DNA of 64,000 nucleotides from Candidatus Binatia bacterium (GTDB lineage Bacteria; Desulfobacterota; Binatia; UBA12015), in contig JAQWJE010000057.1 of assembly GCA_029248525.1 (NCBI GenBank), positions 1 through 64,000 of the forward strand, read 5' to 3'. The translations under genes were made by a program, and so were the position numbers. Shown piece by piece: positions 17,288-26,150 of the stretch. Within the stretch, counting starts at the first letter, position 1; each line of letters opens with the position of its first letter. Below the pieces are notes generated by a model that was given only the letters and a program-made list of their open reading frames with translations, ran no database searches and had not been told where the DNA came from.

Positions 17288-20068
17288 ATGCGTATCGCCA
17301 TGGCAGCACCACTCTACCTCCCCGATTTTCGGGGAGGTGCGATCCAGGTTTGCCGGAGTTTGTCCGCTCAGTTTCGTGAGGCAGGCCATTCCGTCTCGCT
17401 CCTGGTTGGTCGCGCCACACCTGAAGTGCCCGTTGGGGAGGTGCAGCGAGAGATCTGGGAAGGCTCGCCGCTTTGGCGGATCAATCTCGGAAGCGGGCTC
17501 GAGGCATTCTCGGCCCAGGGATATCGAAATCTCGAGGCCGAGCCTGCTTTTGCCGATTTCCTTGCCGAGGTTCGGCCCGATATTTTGCATGTGCATGGCC
17601 TTCAGGGATTGGGCATCGGACTTTTACAGGCAGCCTCGGTGGCAGGAGTCCCGATCGTGGTTACGTTGCATGATTGGTGGTGGTTTTGTCCATGCCTGTT
17701 CGGATTGTCTCCATCGGATCGAGTCTGTTCGATGCCGCTACGGCCCGAGGGCTGCTCCGGTTGCGATTCGTATGACTTCAAGGCTCGCCGTGAGGCTCTT
17801 GCAGCCGCCCTTCCTCTCGTGGATCGCTTTCTTGTGCCGTCAAATTTTCTCTACGACAGTTTTCTGGCGCAGGGTTTCCCGGAGGAGCGCCTCGAAATTT
17901 CGCCCAATGGCACGGCTCGACCGAGCAGCGACGCACCTGAAAAGGAGTCGCTCCCGGGAATTCTTCGGATCGGTTTTTTTGGCGGGGCGGGGAATCGAGA
18001 AAAGGGTCTGGCCGATTTGGGCGCTGCGATCCGCGAGCTTCCGATCGGGCGTTTTCAGTTTCTTCTCTACGGCGTTCCTCGCACGGACTTGGAGTTGCAC
18101 CGTAGTGATGTCGTGCATCCACCTGCATTCGAACCAGTGGATCTTGATACCGTTTGCGCTGGTGTCGATGTTCTCGTCGTACCCTCGCGGATGCGCGAAT
18201 CTTTTTCGCTGGTCACGCGAGAGGCCATGGTGCGAGGCGTGCCGGTCGTTGCGAGTGAGTGTGGAGGACCGGAAGAAGCAATCGTCGACGGAAGCAATGG
18301 ATTTCGATTCCCCATCGGGGACTCGAGGGCGCTGGCCGCAATTCTGCAACGGCTGGCAGATGATCGACCCCTTGAGGCCTCTCTGGCAGAGGGGGCAAGC
18401 CGCTCTGCAGTTGAATTTCCCTCGATTGAAGATCAGGTGCGTCAAACCACCAGCCTCTACGATGAGGTGTTGCGCGAGAACTCTTGTGGCCGGTTTTCGC
18501 CGAAGAAACCGGCGCTGGAGGGCCTCCGCATCCTTTTCCTGAGCGCTTCTGATGGCGCACCGTTGCGCTACCGAGTGCATCATGCGGCCGAATCGCTGGG
18601 ATTGATCGGGGTTTCTTCTCGGGTTCTGCACTATGCCGCACCTGAGGTCGACGAAGAGATGCGACACACGGATCTCATGATTCTGTTTCGGACGCCCTAT
18701 GATGCGGCCGTGGAGCGGTTGCTGCGAAAAGCGCGTAAATATTATTTGCCGGTCGTCTTTTCTGCGGATGATCTGATTTTTCATCCTGAGTGGGTTCTGG
18801 ATGCCCCGGCACTCGAACATGAAGACGGAGCGCTCGCGCAGGGCTTTCGAGAGTCGGCAATGGCGTGCGCTCGAACGGCCAGTTTTTGCGACGCCATTAT
18901 CGGTTCTTCGCCCGGTTTGATCGCAGCCGCAGAGGATCTCGGGTTACCGGGATTTCTGTTGCGGAACTCCACGGGCTCTCTGCTGGAAGACATTTCTCAA
19001 CGCTGCTCGACCGGCGCCGGGGACGCCCCGCGGATGGGATACTTTTCGGGCACAGATACCCATGACGGCGATTTGGCCGCCATCGCGCCGGCTTTGGCGG
19101 GGGCTATGAAGGAAATTCCGGCGCTGGGCCTGACGCTGGGTGGCCCCCTGCGGATACCTCCGATCTTGAGGCCGTTGGAGCACCGGATCGATCAGGTACC
19201 GCTGCTGGGTTGGAGTGAACTTCCGGCGGAACTCGCCCGGATGCAGGTGAATCTCGCACCTTTGGAAACTTCCGGACGGTTCAATGCCTCCAAGAGTGAT
19301 GTGAAGTTTCTCGAGGCGGCTTTGGTGGGTGTGCCCACGGTGGCGAGTCCGAGTCCTGAATTCCTCCGGGGGACTCTGGACGGGCGGCTTGCTCGACTGG
19401 CAGATACGCTCCCCGCATGGGAGGAAACTGTTGTGGAGCTTGTGCGTTCGCCGCTACGTCGGCGCTGTTTGGGAGACTCGGCCAGGGCCGCGGTTTTGCG
19501 CGCGCGGGGTCCGTCGAGTGTTGCAACTGATTGGGGGGATTCCCTGCGCGAGATTCTGACAGGAGTTCCGCGTTCGGCTCTCGTTCCATCTGGAGCCCCG
19601 ACGGGTCCGGACTATTCTCGGGTGGCGCTGGAGCCCGCTGGCCTCGTCACCGATATCGCAAATTTGTCTGCGATTTCCGGCGAGCCTCTTGGCGACCAAT
19701 ACCCATTGGTTCAGGAAATCAGCTGCCGTCTAAAGCGACCGCGCCGGATTGACGTCCGTTTTGGCACATACGGTCGAAAGAATTCTCATCAAATTCACAT
19801 CGCGGTCTTCGACCCCACGGGGCAAGTCGTTGGCCAGCGTTCGGTTGCGGCCGAGTTGCTGGTCGATCGCGCCTTCGTGGACGTGCCGTTGGCCGAGGCA
19901 GATTTCGGCGGGGAGTTGCGGGTCGAGATTCGCAGCCAGGGTGCCGGGCCGGGTAATGAAGTACTGGTTTGGCGCTCCCCCCAACCTGCCGCAAGCCTGC
20001 GCGTTGGTGATCGACAGGTTTCGGGTGATTCCATCTCCTTTCGTGTGTTCTCCGAGGTGGACTCGTGA
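17288..20068 (+). CDS. Tandem two-domain glycosyltransferase with C-terminal beta-rich domain
   Basis: This 926-aa protein contains two GT-B glycosyltransferase units in one chain. Residues 1-395 form a family 4-type transferase: a glycine-rich N-terminal loop (DFRGGA), HVHG near 100, and the nucleotide-sugar block REAMVRGVPVVAS near 315. Residues about 410-770 form a second GT-B domain with RYRVHHAA near its start and KFLEAALVGVPTVAS near 675. Residues about 775-926 form a beta-rich module also seen in the next gene. It has no signal or membrane span and is likely cytoplasmic, acting on lipid-linked sugars or surface polysaccharide. Its stop overlaps the GTG start of the next glycosyltransferase. 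The donor and acceptor are unknown. Confidence 0.88.
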   Translation: MRIAMAAPLYLPDFRGGAIQVCRSLSAQFREAGHSVSLLVGRATPEVPVGEVQREIWEGSPLWRINLGSGLEAFSAQGYRNLEAEPAFADFLAEVRPDILHVHGLQGLGIGLLQAASVAGVPIVVTLHDWWWFCPCLFGLSPSDRVCSMPLRPEGCSGCDSYDFKARREALAAALPLVDRFLVPSNFLYDSFLAQGFPEERLEISPNGTARPSSDAPEKESLPGILRIGFFGGAGNREKGLADLGAAIRELPIGRFQFLLYGVPRTDLELHRSDVVHPPAFEPVDLDTVCAGVDVLVVPSRMRESFSLVTREAMVRGVPVVASECGGPEEAIVDGSNGFRFPIGDSRALAAILQRLADDRPLEASLAEGASRSAVEFPSIEDQVRQTTSLYDEVLRENSCGRFSPKKPALEGLRILFLSASDGAPLRYRVHHAAESLGLIGVSSRVLHYAAPEVDEEMRHTDLMILFRTPYDAAVERLLRKARKYYLPVVFSADDLIFHPEWVLDAPALEHEDGALAQGFRESAMACARTASFCDAIIGSSPGLIAAAEDLGLPGFLLRNSTGSLLEDISQRCSTGAGDAPRMGYFSGTDTHDGDLAAIAPALAGAMKEIPALGLTLGGPLRIPPILRPLEHRIDQVPLLGWSELPAELARMQVNLAPLETSGRFNASKSDVKFLEAALVGVPTVASPSPEFLRGTLDGRLARLADTLPAWEETVVELVRSPLRRRCLGDSARAAVLRARGPSSVATDWGDSLREILTGVPRSALVPSGAPTGPDYSRVALEPAGLVTDIANLSAISGEPLGDQYPLVQEISCRLKRPRRIDVRFGTYGRKNSHQIHIAVFDPTGQVVGQRSVAAELLVDRAFVDVPLAEADFGGELRVEIRSQGAGPGNEVLVWRSPQPAASLRVGDRQVSGDSISFRVFSEVDS

Positions 20069-23000
20069 GAACACTTTTCCTGAGTTGGGACCGACTTGGT
20101 GGCTCGATGGCGGGATCGGCTATCCGCTCGCTGGAGCTGGCGCAGGCTGTTGCGCGTCGTGGGGTCGAGGTTGGTATTGCTGCTCCCTCCGGGAGTGAAT
20201 TGCCGGCCGGATCTGATTTGCAGTTGATCCAATTCGAACAAGGCTCAGCTCCAGCTCCAGCTGTCGCTGAGGCCGACTCGGTTTTTGTACCGGGGCGCGT
20301 TGAGTTGATGCATGCGATCCGGAAGCCGATGGCGGTCGATCTATACGATCCGTTTGTTCTTTCGAATCTGGATTTCTTTGGCGAAGATTTCAATCGGGGC
20401 GGAGGGCGCGCTCTGCTGGCGTTACGCTGGTTGCAGCATCATTTGGTCAACGGAGACTTCTTTCTCTGCGCGAGCGAGACACAGCGTCATTTCTGGCTCG
20501 GGATGCTGGCCGCAGCCGGTCGATTGAATCGCGCAAACTACGAGGGCGATCCTCTTTTGCAGCGCCTGATGGGTATTGTCCCCTTCGGTCTTGCGTCCGA
20601 GAAGCCATCGGCCGAGGGGTCTGTCCTGCGTGGGGTGATTCCCGGGATCGGGGCATCGGATCGTATTGTGCTGTGGGCAGGTGGCATGTGGAACTGGGTC
20701 GATCCCGTCACTTTGGTCCGCGCCGGAGCGAAATTGCGTGAGACCCGCCCTGACGTGAAAATCGTACTTCTCGGAGCGACTCATCCGAACCCGGATATCG
20801 GGGAGATGCAGGTGGCACGCGAGGCAAGAGACCTGGCGCGCGATCTGGATCCACGCGGTGAGGGATTCTTTTTTCTCGATTGGGTGCCCTATGATCGCCG
20901 CCACCTATATCTGCTCGAAAGTGATGTGGGGGTGAGCCTGCATCGGCCGGGGATAGAGTCGGAATTCGCCTTTCGGACTCGCCTGCTGGATTACCTCTGG
21001 TGCGACTTGCCGATGGTGTTGACCGAAGGCGACGAGCTGGCCACAAAGCTCGAAGGAGCCGGGCTGGGACTTGCTGTGGGTGCCGGTGATGTCGCGGGAG
21101 TCGCGGCTGCCGTCGATCAGATCCTGGAAATGCCGCGGACGGCCGAGCGTCAGCAAGCCTTTCAAGAGCAACGATCAGCGCTGGCTTGGGATCGGGTGGC
21201 CGAGCCCTTGGTGGAATTTTGTCAGGCGCCGCGCCGCGCTCCGGATCGAGAAGGGAATGCATGGGTCGCCGGTATTTCTCGCGCGGATGTACCGCGCAAG
21301 GAAGCCGCGATGATCGCCGACGAATTCAACGGCACCGCGCGCTCAATCTCTTCGCCGCTCGGAGCCGACCATAGCTGCCGGCAGAAGTTCGCCGCTGCGT
21401 TTGACGGCTTGGCGCAGGTCGACGTTCTGCTCGGTCGGTCGGGTGCGCCGGAAGACGGCAACCTTGTCTTCGAACTCCGCCATCAAGGGGGTTTGGTGGC
21501 ACGTGTTCTCATGTCGGTGCGGGATCTGACGGAGGAGGGTTGGCAACGCTTTGAATTCCGACCGATCCCGCATTCGCGGGGGCGCGAGTTTGAATTCTCG
21601 ATTCGTGTGGCCGCGCATGACGGAGAAATTCTATGTGAGAGGGTCTGGGTCCAACATACAGATTATGGTGATGTGACCGCCGGCTCAGGCTGCCAGCCGG
21701 CTTTTATCGCGCGCTATCTGATTGATGGTGTCGCTCCCGAGACCGGGGTTCCGGAAGACGAATTCCTTTTTCTCCACAATACCAGCCTGCCGCTTTTGCC
21801 CGGAGACGAACTTTCCGAGAGTAAAAATTATTTCGCTTCCGGCGACGCGACCGACTTCGAGGGGATTCAGGCAGCGGTTGCTGAAGTGGCCTTGCGCGCG
21901 ACTCGCGCCGAGGAGCGGGTGATCGGATTGGAATCACGCCTTGCCTCGGTCGCGCAGCACCGGGCCCATGTCGAAGTGCGCTACCGGGGATTGCTGTTTC
22001 CGATTTATTATGAGCTCCTGCGCTTCTGTCGCCTCGGCGCACATGGTCTTCGTGGCGCGATGCAGGGGATCCTGCTGACGCTTCTGGTTCTGATGGGCGT
22101 GCCTCTTGCGATTCTGGTCGGGATCGGAATCTTGCTGACCGACCTGATTTCCCGTGGCCGTTCGATTTCTTCGGACCCCTCAGATGCCGCGCGCGTGCGG
22201 TCCGGAGATCCGGTTTCGGTGGTGATCCCGACCTGGAACGGACAGGAGTTGCTGGCGATGAGCCTGCCGCCGCTGGCCGCCGCCATCGAAGAGCACGGCC
22301 ACCCGGATGACGAAGTCCTCGTTGTCGATAACGCGAGTGAAGACGAGACGCTGGATTACCTGGCCTCCCTGCAGGAGAAAATGCCGTTCCTGCGTGTCGT
22401 ACGCATGGAGCGCAACGAGGGTTTTGCAGGTGCCACCAATGAAGGGGCCCGTCAGGCACGCAACCCGGCTCTGGTCCTTCTGAACAATGATATGGTCGTG
22501 GAGCCCGATTTCCTGCAGCCTCTTCTGGACGCTTTTGATCAGGAGCCCGGCGTTTTCGGTGTTTCCAGCCAGATTGATTTTATCGACCCGGGCAAACCGC
22601 GATGGGAGACGGGCAAGGTTCACGCCGAGTTTGCGTGGGGGTGTGTGAAGCTCTTTCATCTGGACCGCTTCGAAGAAGATCTTCATTACCCTATTTTCTT
22701 CGCAGGGGGTGGAGCATCGGCCTACGATCGCAGCCGCTTTCTTCAGTTGGGTGGTTTTGATGAGGCGGTGTTTTCGCCGGTCTATATCGAGGACGTGGAT
22801 CTTGGCTACCGTGCCTGGCGGCGAGGGTGGCCGTCGGTGCTGGCACCTGCCTCGCGCGTCCATCATAAACATCGGGGTACCACCCGACGTCGCTGGAGCG
22901 AGGCGACGATCCACTCGTTCTTTGTCAAAAACCTCGCGGCATTGGTGTGGAAGAACATTTCCTCCTGGAGGCTTTTGCTACCCCATCTGGCAGGCTTGAC

Positions 23001-24393
23001 GATTCTGCCAACGCGAATCCTTGCCGAAATCGGCCCGGCAGCGGCCTTCGCTGCGGTGCGTGGGCTTTACCGGCAGGTGCCTGCCGTTCTGAAGGCGCGG
23101 TTTCGGGAAAATGCGGTATGCCGCCCGCTCTCGGATCGCGAGGTTTTCAAATTGTCGCGCTCGCGTGCTGCCTACCGTGGGCGGTTTCACCCCGAAGGGG
23201 AAGGGGGGCGTCCCCAGATATTGGTGATTTCGCCATACAGTCCCGTACCGGCGGTGCATGGCGGTGCGGTGCGGATCTCCAACCTGCTGCGCGAAATGGG
23301 CAAGCGGGCGGATGTGACGGTCCTTTCGCTGGCCGATACCGAAGCTGAGACCGACCCACGCAGTCTGGCAGAATTGGCGAAACTCTGTCGGGAGGCGCTG
23401 ATCGTTCCTCGCGACACGGGCAGCAGTCGAGGCGGCTGGTTGGCTCCGACCAAATTGCGCGGCTTTCACTCGGCACGGCTCGCGGAGGAAATCCGGGAGT
23501 GCATGGAGCGCCGCTCGTTTAGCGTCGTTCAGGTGGAATACACACATATGGCTCATTTCCTTCCGCCACCGACCGAAGGCGTTCTGCGGGTATTGGTCGA
23601 ACACGATGTCAGTTTCGTTGCTCTGGAGCGCGCGCGCCGGCTGCCCGGCTCGCTGTTGCGGAAGGTCGGCCTGTGGATCGATGGGTTGCGAACTTTTCGT
23701 CAGGAAATTCTTGCGGTTGAAAGTGCCGATCGCGCGATCACGATGAGCGAAAACGATCGCGATGTTCTCGCGAAATTCCTTCCTTCGGAGAATCTGCGCG
23801 TCGTTCCCAACGGGGTAGACTGTGCGGCTTTCCCGTTTCGCCCTCTGAGCGAAACCAATCCGGTAATTCTCTTTGTCGGATTCTTCCGTCATGAACCAAA
23901 TGTCGAGGCGGCCCTCTACTTCGCGCGGGAAGTCCTGCCCCTGATCCATCAAACGCTACCGAACGCACGGTTTCGAATCGTCGGTGCCTATCCGCCGCCC
24001 GAAGTGCTGGATCTTCCATCTGTCGATGAACGAGTTGAGGTCGCCGGTTGGGTGGATTCAACCGCTTGCGAGTACCAAGCCGCCTCGGTGTTTGTGGCGC
24101 CGGTTTTGCGCGGCTCGGGGACCCGCTTGAAGATTCTCGAAGCGATGGCCAGCGGCGCAGCCGTGGTCTCGACCACGATCGGCGCTGAGGGTATTCTGGC
24201 CGGAAGTGGTGAAATCCGAGTGGCCGACGATCCGGATACTTTCGCAGAGGCGGTTTTGGAAACACTCGGAAACTCGACAATGCGCGAGGCGCAGGTGAGA
24301 GCAGCCCGGCAGTTGGTCGAATCCCGATACGATTGGGGCGCGATTGGTCGCGAGCTTTTTGCGGCTTATGGATTGGAGGAAGACGTTGAGTAG
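20065..24393 (+). CDS. Giant three-domain glycosyltransferase with membrane helices
   Basis: This 1442-aa protein appears to hold three transferase units. Residues 1-385 resemble a GT4-like GT-B domain; 417-545 form a beta-rich module like that of the preceding gene; 600-650 is a probable coiled coil; 660-697 has a hydrophobic hairpin or long membrane helix. Residues about 715-960 are a GT2 domain with SVVIPTWNG, LNND as the metal-binding block and EDVDLGYRAWRRG. Residues 1045-1442 are a second GT4 domain with a glycine-rich loop (HGGAVR) and GSGTRLKILEAMASG. The GTG start overlaps the preceding stop. Such fusions build branched surface glycans, and this one would tether three activities at the membrane. 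The product is unknown. Confidence 0.9.
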   Translation: MRTLFLSWDRLGGSMAGSAIRSLELAQAVARRGVEVGIAAPSGSELPAGSDLQLIQFEQGSAPAPAVAEADSVFVPGRVELMHAIRKPMAVDLYDPFVLSNLDFFGEDFNRGGGRALLALRWLQHHLVNGDFFLCASETQRHFWLGMLAAAGRLNRANYEGDPLLQRLMGIVPFGLASEKPSAEGSVLRGVIPGIGASDRIVLWAGGMWNWVDPVTLVRAGAKLRETRPDVKIVLLGATHPNPDIGEMQVAREARDLARDLDPRGEGFFFLDWVPYDRRHLYLLESDVGVSLHRPGIESEFAFRTRLLDYLWCDLPMVLTEGDELATKLEGAGLGLAVGAGDVAGVAAAVDQILEMPRTAERQQAFQEQRSALAWDRVAEPLVEFCQAPRRAPDREGNAWVAGISRADVPRKEAAMIADEFNGTARSISSPLGADHSCRQKFAAAFDGLAQVDVLLGRSGAPEDGNLVFELRHQGGLVARVLMSVRDLTEEGWQRFEFRPIPHSRGREFEFSIRVAAHDGEILCERVWVQHTDYGDVTAGSGCQPAFIARYLIDGVAPETGVPEDEFLFLHNTSLPLLPGDELSESKNYFASGDATDFEGIQAAVAEVALRATRAEERVIGLESRLASVAQHRAHVEVRYRGLLFPIYYELLRFCRLGAHGLRGAMQGILLTLLVLMGVPLAILVGIGILLTDLISRGRSISSDPSDAARVRSGDPVSVVIPTWNGQELLAMSLPPLAAAIEEHGHPDDEVLVVDNASEDETLDYLASLQEKMPFLRVVRMERNEGFAGATNEGARQARNPALVLLNNDMVVEPDFLQPLLDAFDQEPGVFGVSSQIDFIDPGKPRWETGKVHAEFAWGCVKLFHLDRFEEDLHYPIFFAGGGASAYDRSRFLQLGGFDEAVFSPVYIEDVDLGYRAWRRGWPSVLAPASRVHHKHRGTTRRRWSEATIHSFFVKNLAALVWKNISSWRLLLPHLAGLTILPTRILAEIGPAAAFAAVRGLYRQVPAVLKARFRENAVCRPLSDREVFKLSRSRAAYRGRFHPEGEGGRPQILVISPYSPVPAVHGGAVRISNLLREMGKRADVTVLSLADTEAETDPRSLAELAKLCREALIVPRDTGSSRGGWLAPTKLRGFHSARLAEEIRECMERRSFSVVQVEYTHMAHFLPPPTEGVLRVLVEHDVSFVALERARRLPGSLLRKVGLWIDGLRTFRQEILAVESADRAITMSENDRDVLAKFLPSENLRVVPNGVDCAAFPFRPLSETNPVILFVGFFRHEPNVEAALYFAREVLPLIHQTLPNARFRIVGAYPPPEVLDLPSVDERVEVAGWVDSTACEYQAASVFVAPVLRGSGTRLKILEAMASGAAVVSTTIGAEGILAGSGEIRVADDPDTFAEAVLETLGNSTMREAQVRAARQLVESRYDWGAIGRELFAAYGLEEDVE

Positions 24394-24973
24394 CTTGATG
24401 ACATTCCTTCGTCCGATTCCGTTGTCCGGAGTCCAGCGGGTTTTGATCGTACAGACGGGATTGGGGAAGCGTCTGCCGAGACTGGTTGACCGTTGCCGCG
24501 GTTTGTTCAGTGATGCTCGTTTGGAAGTTCTTCTGCGTGAGGGGGATGCCTCCCTGCGCGACGAGATCGATGTGGCCGAGACGCGTGTCGCTCGATGGGA
24601 AGAGCGATATTCCTTGCTGCCCGATCTGCGCCGTACTTCCTATGATGTTGTGGTTTTGCAGGTGGGGGGCGCGACAAGCGAGCTTCGTCTTCTGCCATTT
24701 TTGCTGCGGACCCGTTCGATTGTGGCTTTCGACGAGGTGCTCGAGGCCCGGGCCGTGACCGTCTTCCGGTTGCCCGGTCTGATCGCAAATTTAGGCCTTT
24801 TGGGCGAAGACCGGACTCGTTTCGAGATGTTGCGCCGGGCCATCGCAAAGCTGACTGTGGTGCCGATCGTGAGCCTGCTGTCGATTTTCTTTCTTCTCGG
24901 CTCGAATGCCTGGCTGCGCTTGCGGCCTTTATGGCGTCGCCCCACGCGGCGGGTCGAGGGAGCGCGGGAGTGA
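24386..24973 (+). CDS. Half-size Rossmann-like protein with C-terminal membrane helix
   Basis: This 195-aa product starts at a TTG at 24386, five bases after a GGAGGA ribosome binding site, and overlaps the preceding gene by eight bases. The first 130 residues (VLIVQTGLG near the start, later YDVVVLQVGG) resemble the N-terminal half of a GT-B or heptosyltransferase-like fold. The C-terminal nucleotide-sugar half is missing and a hydrophobic helix follows near residues 165-185. It may be a truncated transferase that became a partner of the large glycosyltransferases, or an unrelated membrane protein. I do not recognise a family with confidence. Confidence 0.6.
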   Translation: MSSLMTFLRPIPLSGVQRVLIVQTGLGKRLPRLVDRCRGLFSDARLEVLLREGDASLRDEIDVAETRVARWEERYSLLPDLRRTSYDVVVLQVGGATSELRLLPFLLRTRSIVAFDEVLEARAVTVFRLPGLIANLGLLGEDRTRFEMLRRAIAKLTVVPIVSLLSIFFLLGSNAWLRLRPLWRRPTRRVEGARE

Positions 24974-25023
24974 ATCACTCCAGCGTTGGCAGATGATCTC
25001 TTTCTGGGTACTGTTTTATTTTA

Positions 25024-25245
25024 GTGGCCCGAGTTCTTCTCTACACGCGCAGCGATTGCGTCCATTCTCGTGATTTGCTCGCAGATCTGGGAGCCGGCGA
25101 GGACATTGTCGAGGAAGTGAACCTCACAGATGAACCTCAGGCCATGACTGAGTTTCTCAAACTGACGAACGGTCGCAGAATCGTTCCGGTCGTCGTGCGG
25201 GGTGCGGTGATCACGATCGCGCCGGATGGTGGAACGGAGTTCTGA
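25024..25245 (+). CDS. Small glutaredoxin-like protein with CxxS active site
   Basis: This 73-aa protein has the glutaredoxin pattern: VLLYTRSDCVHS at residues 4-15, a central Val-Pro block (IVPVVV) and a C-terminal beta strand. The active site is Cys-Val-His-Ser, so it is a monothiol or CxxS type. That fits glutathione-dependent deglutathionylation or iron-sulfur or thiol transfer rather than dithiol disulfide reduction. It starts at a GTG without a ribosome binding site. A weak promoter-like pair (TTGGCA at 24985, TACTGT at 25008) places the likely transcript start very near the GTG, so translation may be leaderless. Its stop overlaps the Yip1-family ATG (TGATG). Confidence 0.65.
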   Translation: MARVLLYTRSDCVHSRDLLADLGAGEDIVEEVNLTDEPQAMTEFLKLTNGRRIVPVVVRGAVITIAPDGGTEF

Positions 25246-26087
25246 TGGCAGATTATCACCTTGGGCGAGACGAGCAGGAGTTGGGTGTTTTCCCCGAGCA
25301 CGAGATTCGGGAAGGTCTTCTGACGGGTCGTTTTCTACCCACGGACCTTGCCTGGATGGCGGGGATGACAGACTGGCAACCCCTCGAATCACTGCCGGCG
25401 TTTTCGCCGCCGCAACAGGAAACGATGCCTCCGGAAATGAACCAAGCGGCCCCGGAGGCCCAATACGGACCGCCTTTCGAGGACCGCGATACAGTAGGGT
25501 TTTTCACCGCGTTATTTACCACGATCAGTCTGGTGCTGACGCAACCTCGGGACACCTTTAGTTCCATGCGACGTGATGGGGGGTTTGGCACTCCCCTCTT
25601 TTTCCTGCTCGCCGTCGGTTGGCCGATGGTGATCCTGTCGACCACTCTCTTCTCGGATGGTTCGCTTCGTATGCTGGGAGAGTACGACTTCAGCGGACAG
25701 AGCTTCGATCGTGTTCTCGGGGGCCCCGGCTTTTTCGAGATCGCCTATCTCATGGGCTACCCGTTCATGGTGATTTTCGGCCAATTCCTCGGTGCGGCTA
25801 TCACGCACGTCTGCCTGCTCGCAGTGGGTGGCGCCAATCATTCCTACGAGACGACCTTTCGGGTCAGTTGCTATACCACCGGTGCTGCTTCCGTTTTCCA
25901 ACTCCTTCCGATTCTCGGACCACTGCTGATCTTGGTGTGGGGAGGCATCATTCAGGTGGTGGGTCTCGCGGCGGCTCACGGGACCGGACTCGGTCGAGTG
26001 GTGCTCGCATTGGTGATTCCGATACTGGTGCTTGTGACCATCGTTCTTGGTGGAGTCTTCGGCTTGAGCGGGAGCCTCTTCCAATAA
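25245..26087 (+). CDS. GYF_2-domain / Yip1-family membrane protein
   Basis: In this 280-aa protein, residues 1-55 resemble the GYF_2 domain (YHLGRDEQELGVF, then MAGMTDWQPLES), a small module common at the N-terminus of bacterial membrane proteins. A Pro/Gln-rich linker follows. A Yip1-like domain of about five transmembrane helices runs from about residue 85 to 278. The TQPRDTFSSMRRDGG segment before the first helix is the amphipathic stretch typical of the Yip1 family. The function in bacteria is not defined. It is coupled to the glutaredoxin-like gene and followed within 10 bp by a strong terminator, so this is the end of the transcript. Confidence 0.8.
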   Translation: MADYHLGRDEQELGVFPEHEIREGLLTGRFLPTDLAWMAGMTDWQPLESLPAFSPPQQETMPPEMNQAAPEAQYGPPFEDRDTVGFFTALFTTISLVLTQPRDTFSSMRRDGGFGTPLFFLLAVGWPMVILSTTLFSDGSLRMLGEYDFSGQSFDRVLGGPGFFEIAYLMGYPFMVIFGQFLGAAITHVCLLAVGGANHSYETTFRVSCYTTGAASVFQLLPILGPLLILVWGGIIQVVGLAAAHGTGLGRVVLALVIPILVLVTIVLGGVFGLSGSLFQ

Positions 26088-26124
26088 AAAAAGGGCCGCA
26101 CCCTTTCGGATGCGGCCCTTTTTG
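26085..26124. terminator. Strong bidirectional intrinsic terminator
   Basis: GGGCCGCA at 26093-26100 pairs with TGCGGCCC at 26111-26118 around a 10-base loop. An A tract precedes the hairpin and a T tract follows it, so both strands give a stem plus U run. It lies between the convergent Yip1-family and alcohol dehydrogenase genes and should stop transcription from both sides. Confidence 0.9.
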
Positions 26125-26150
26125 TTTCACGAGTGAACTCGGAGTGAAGA

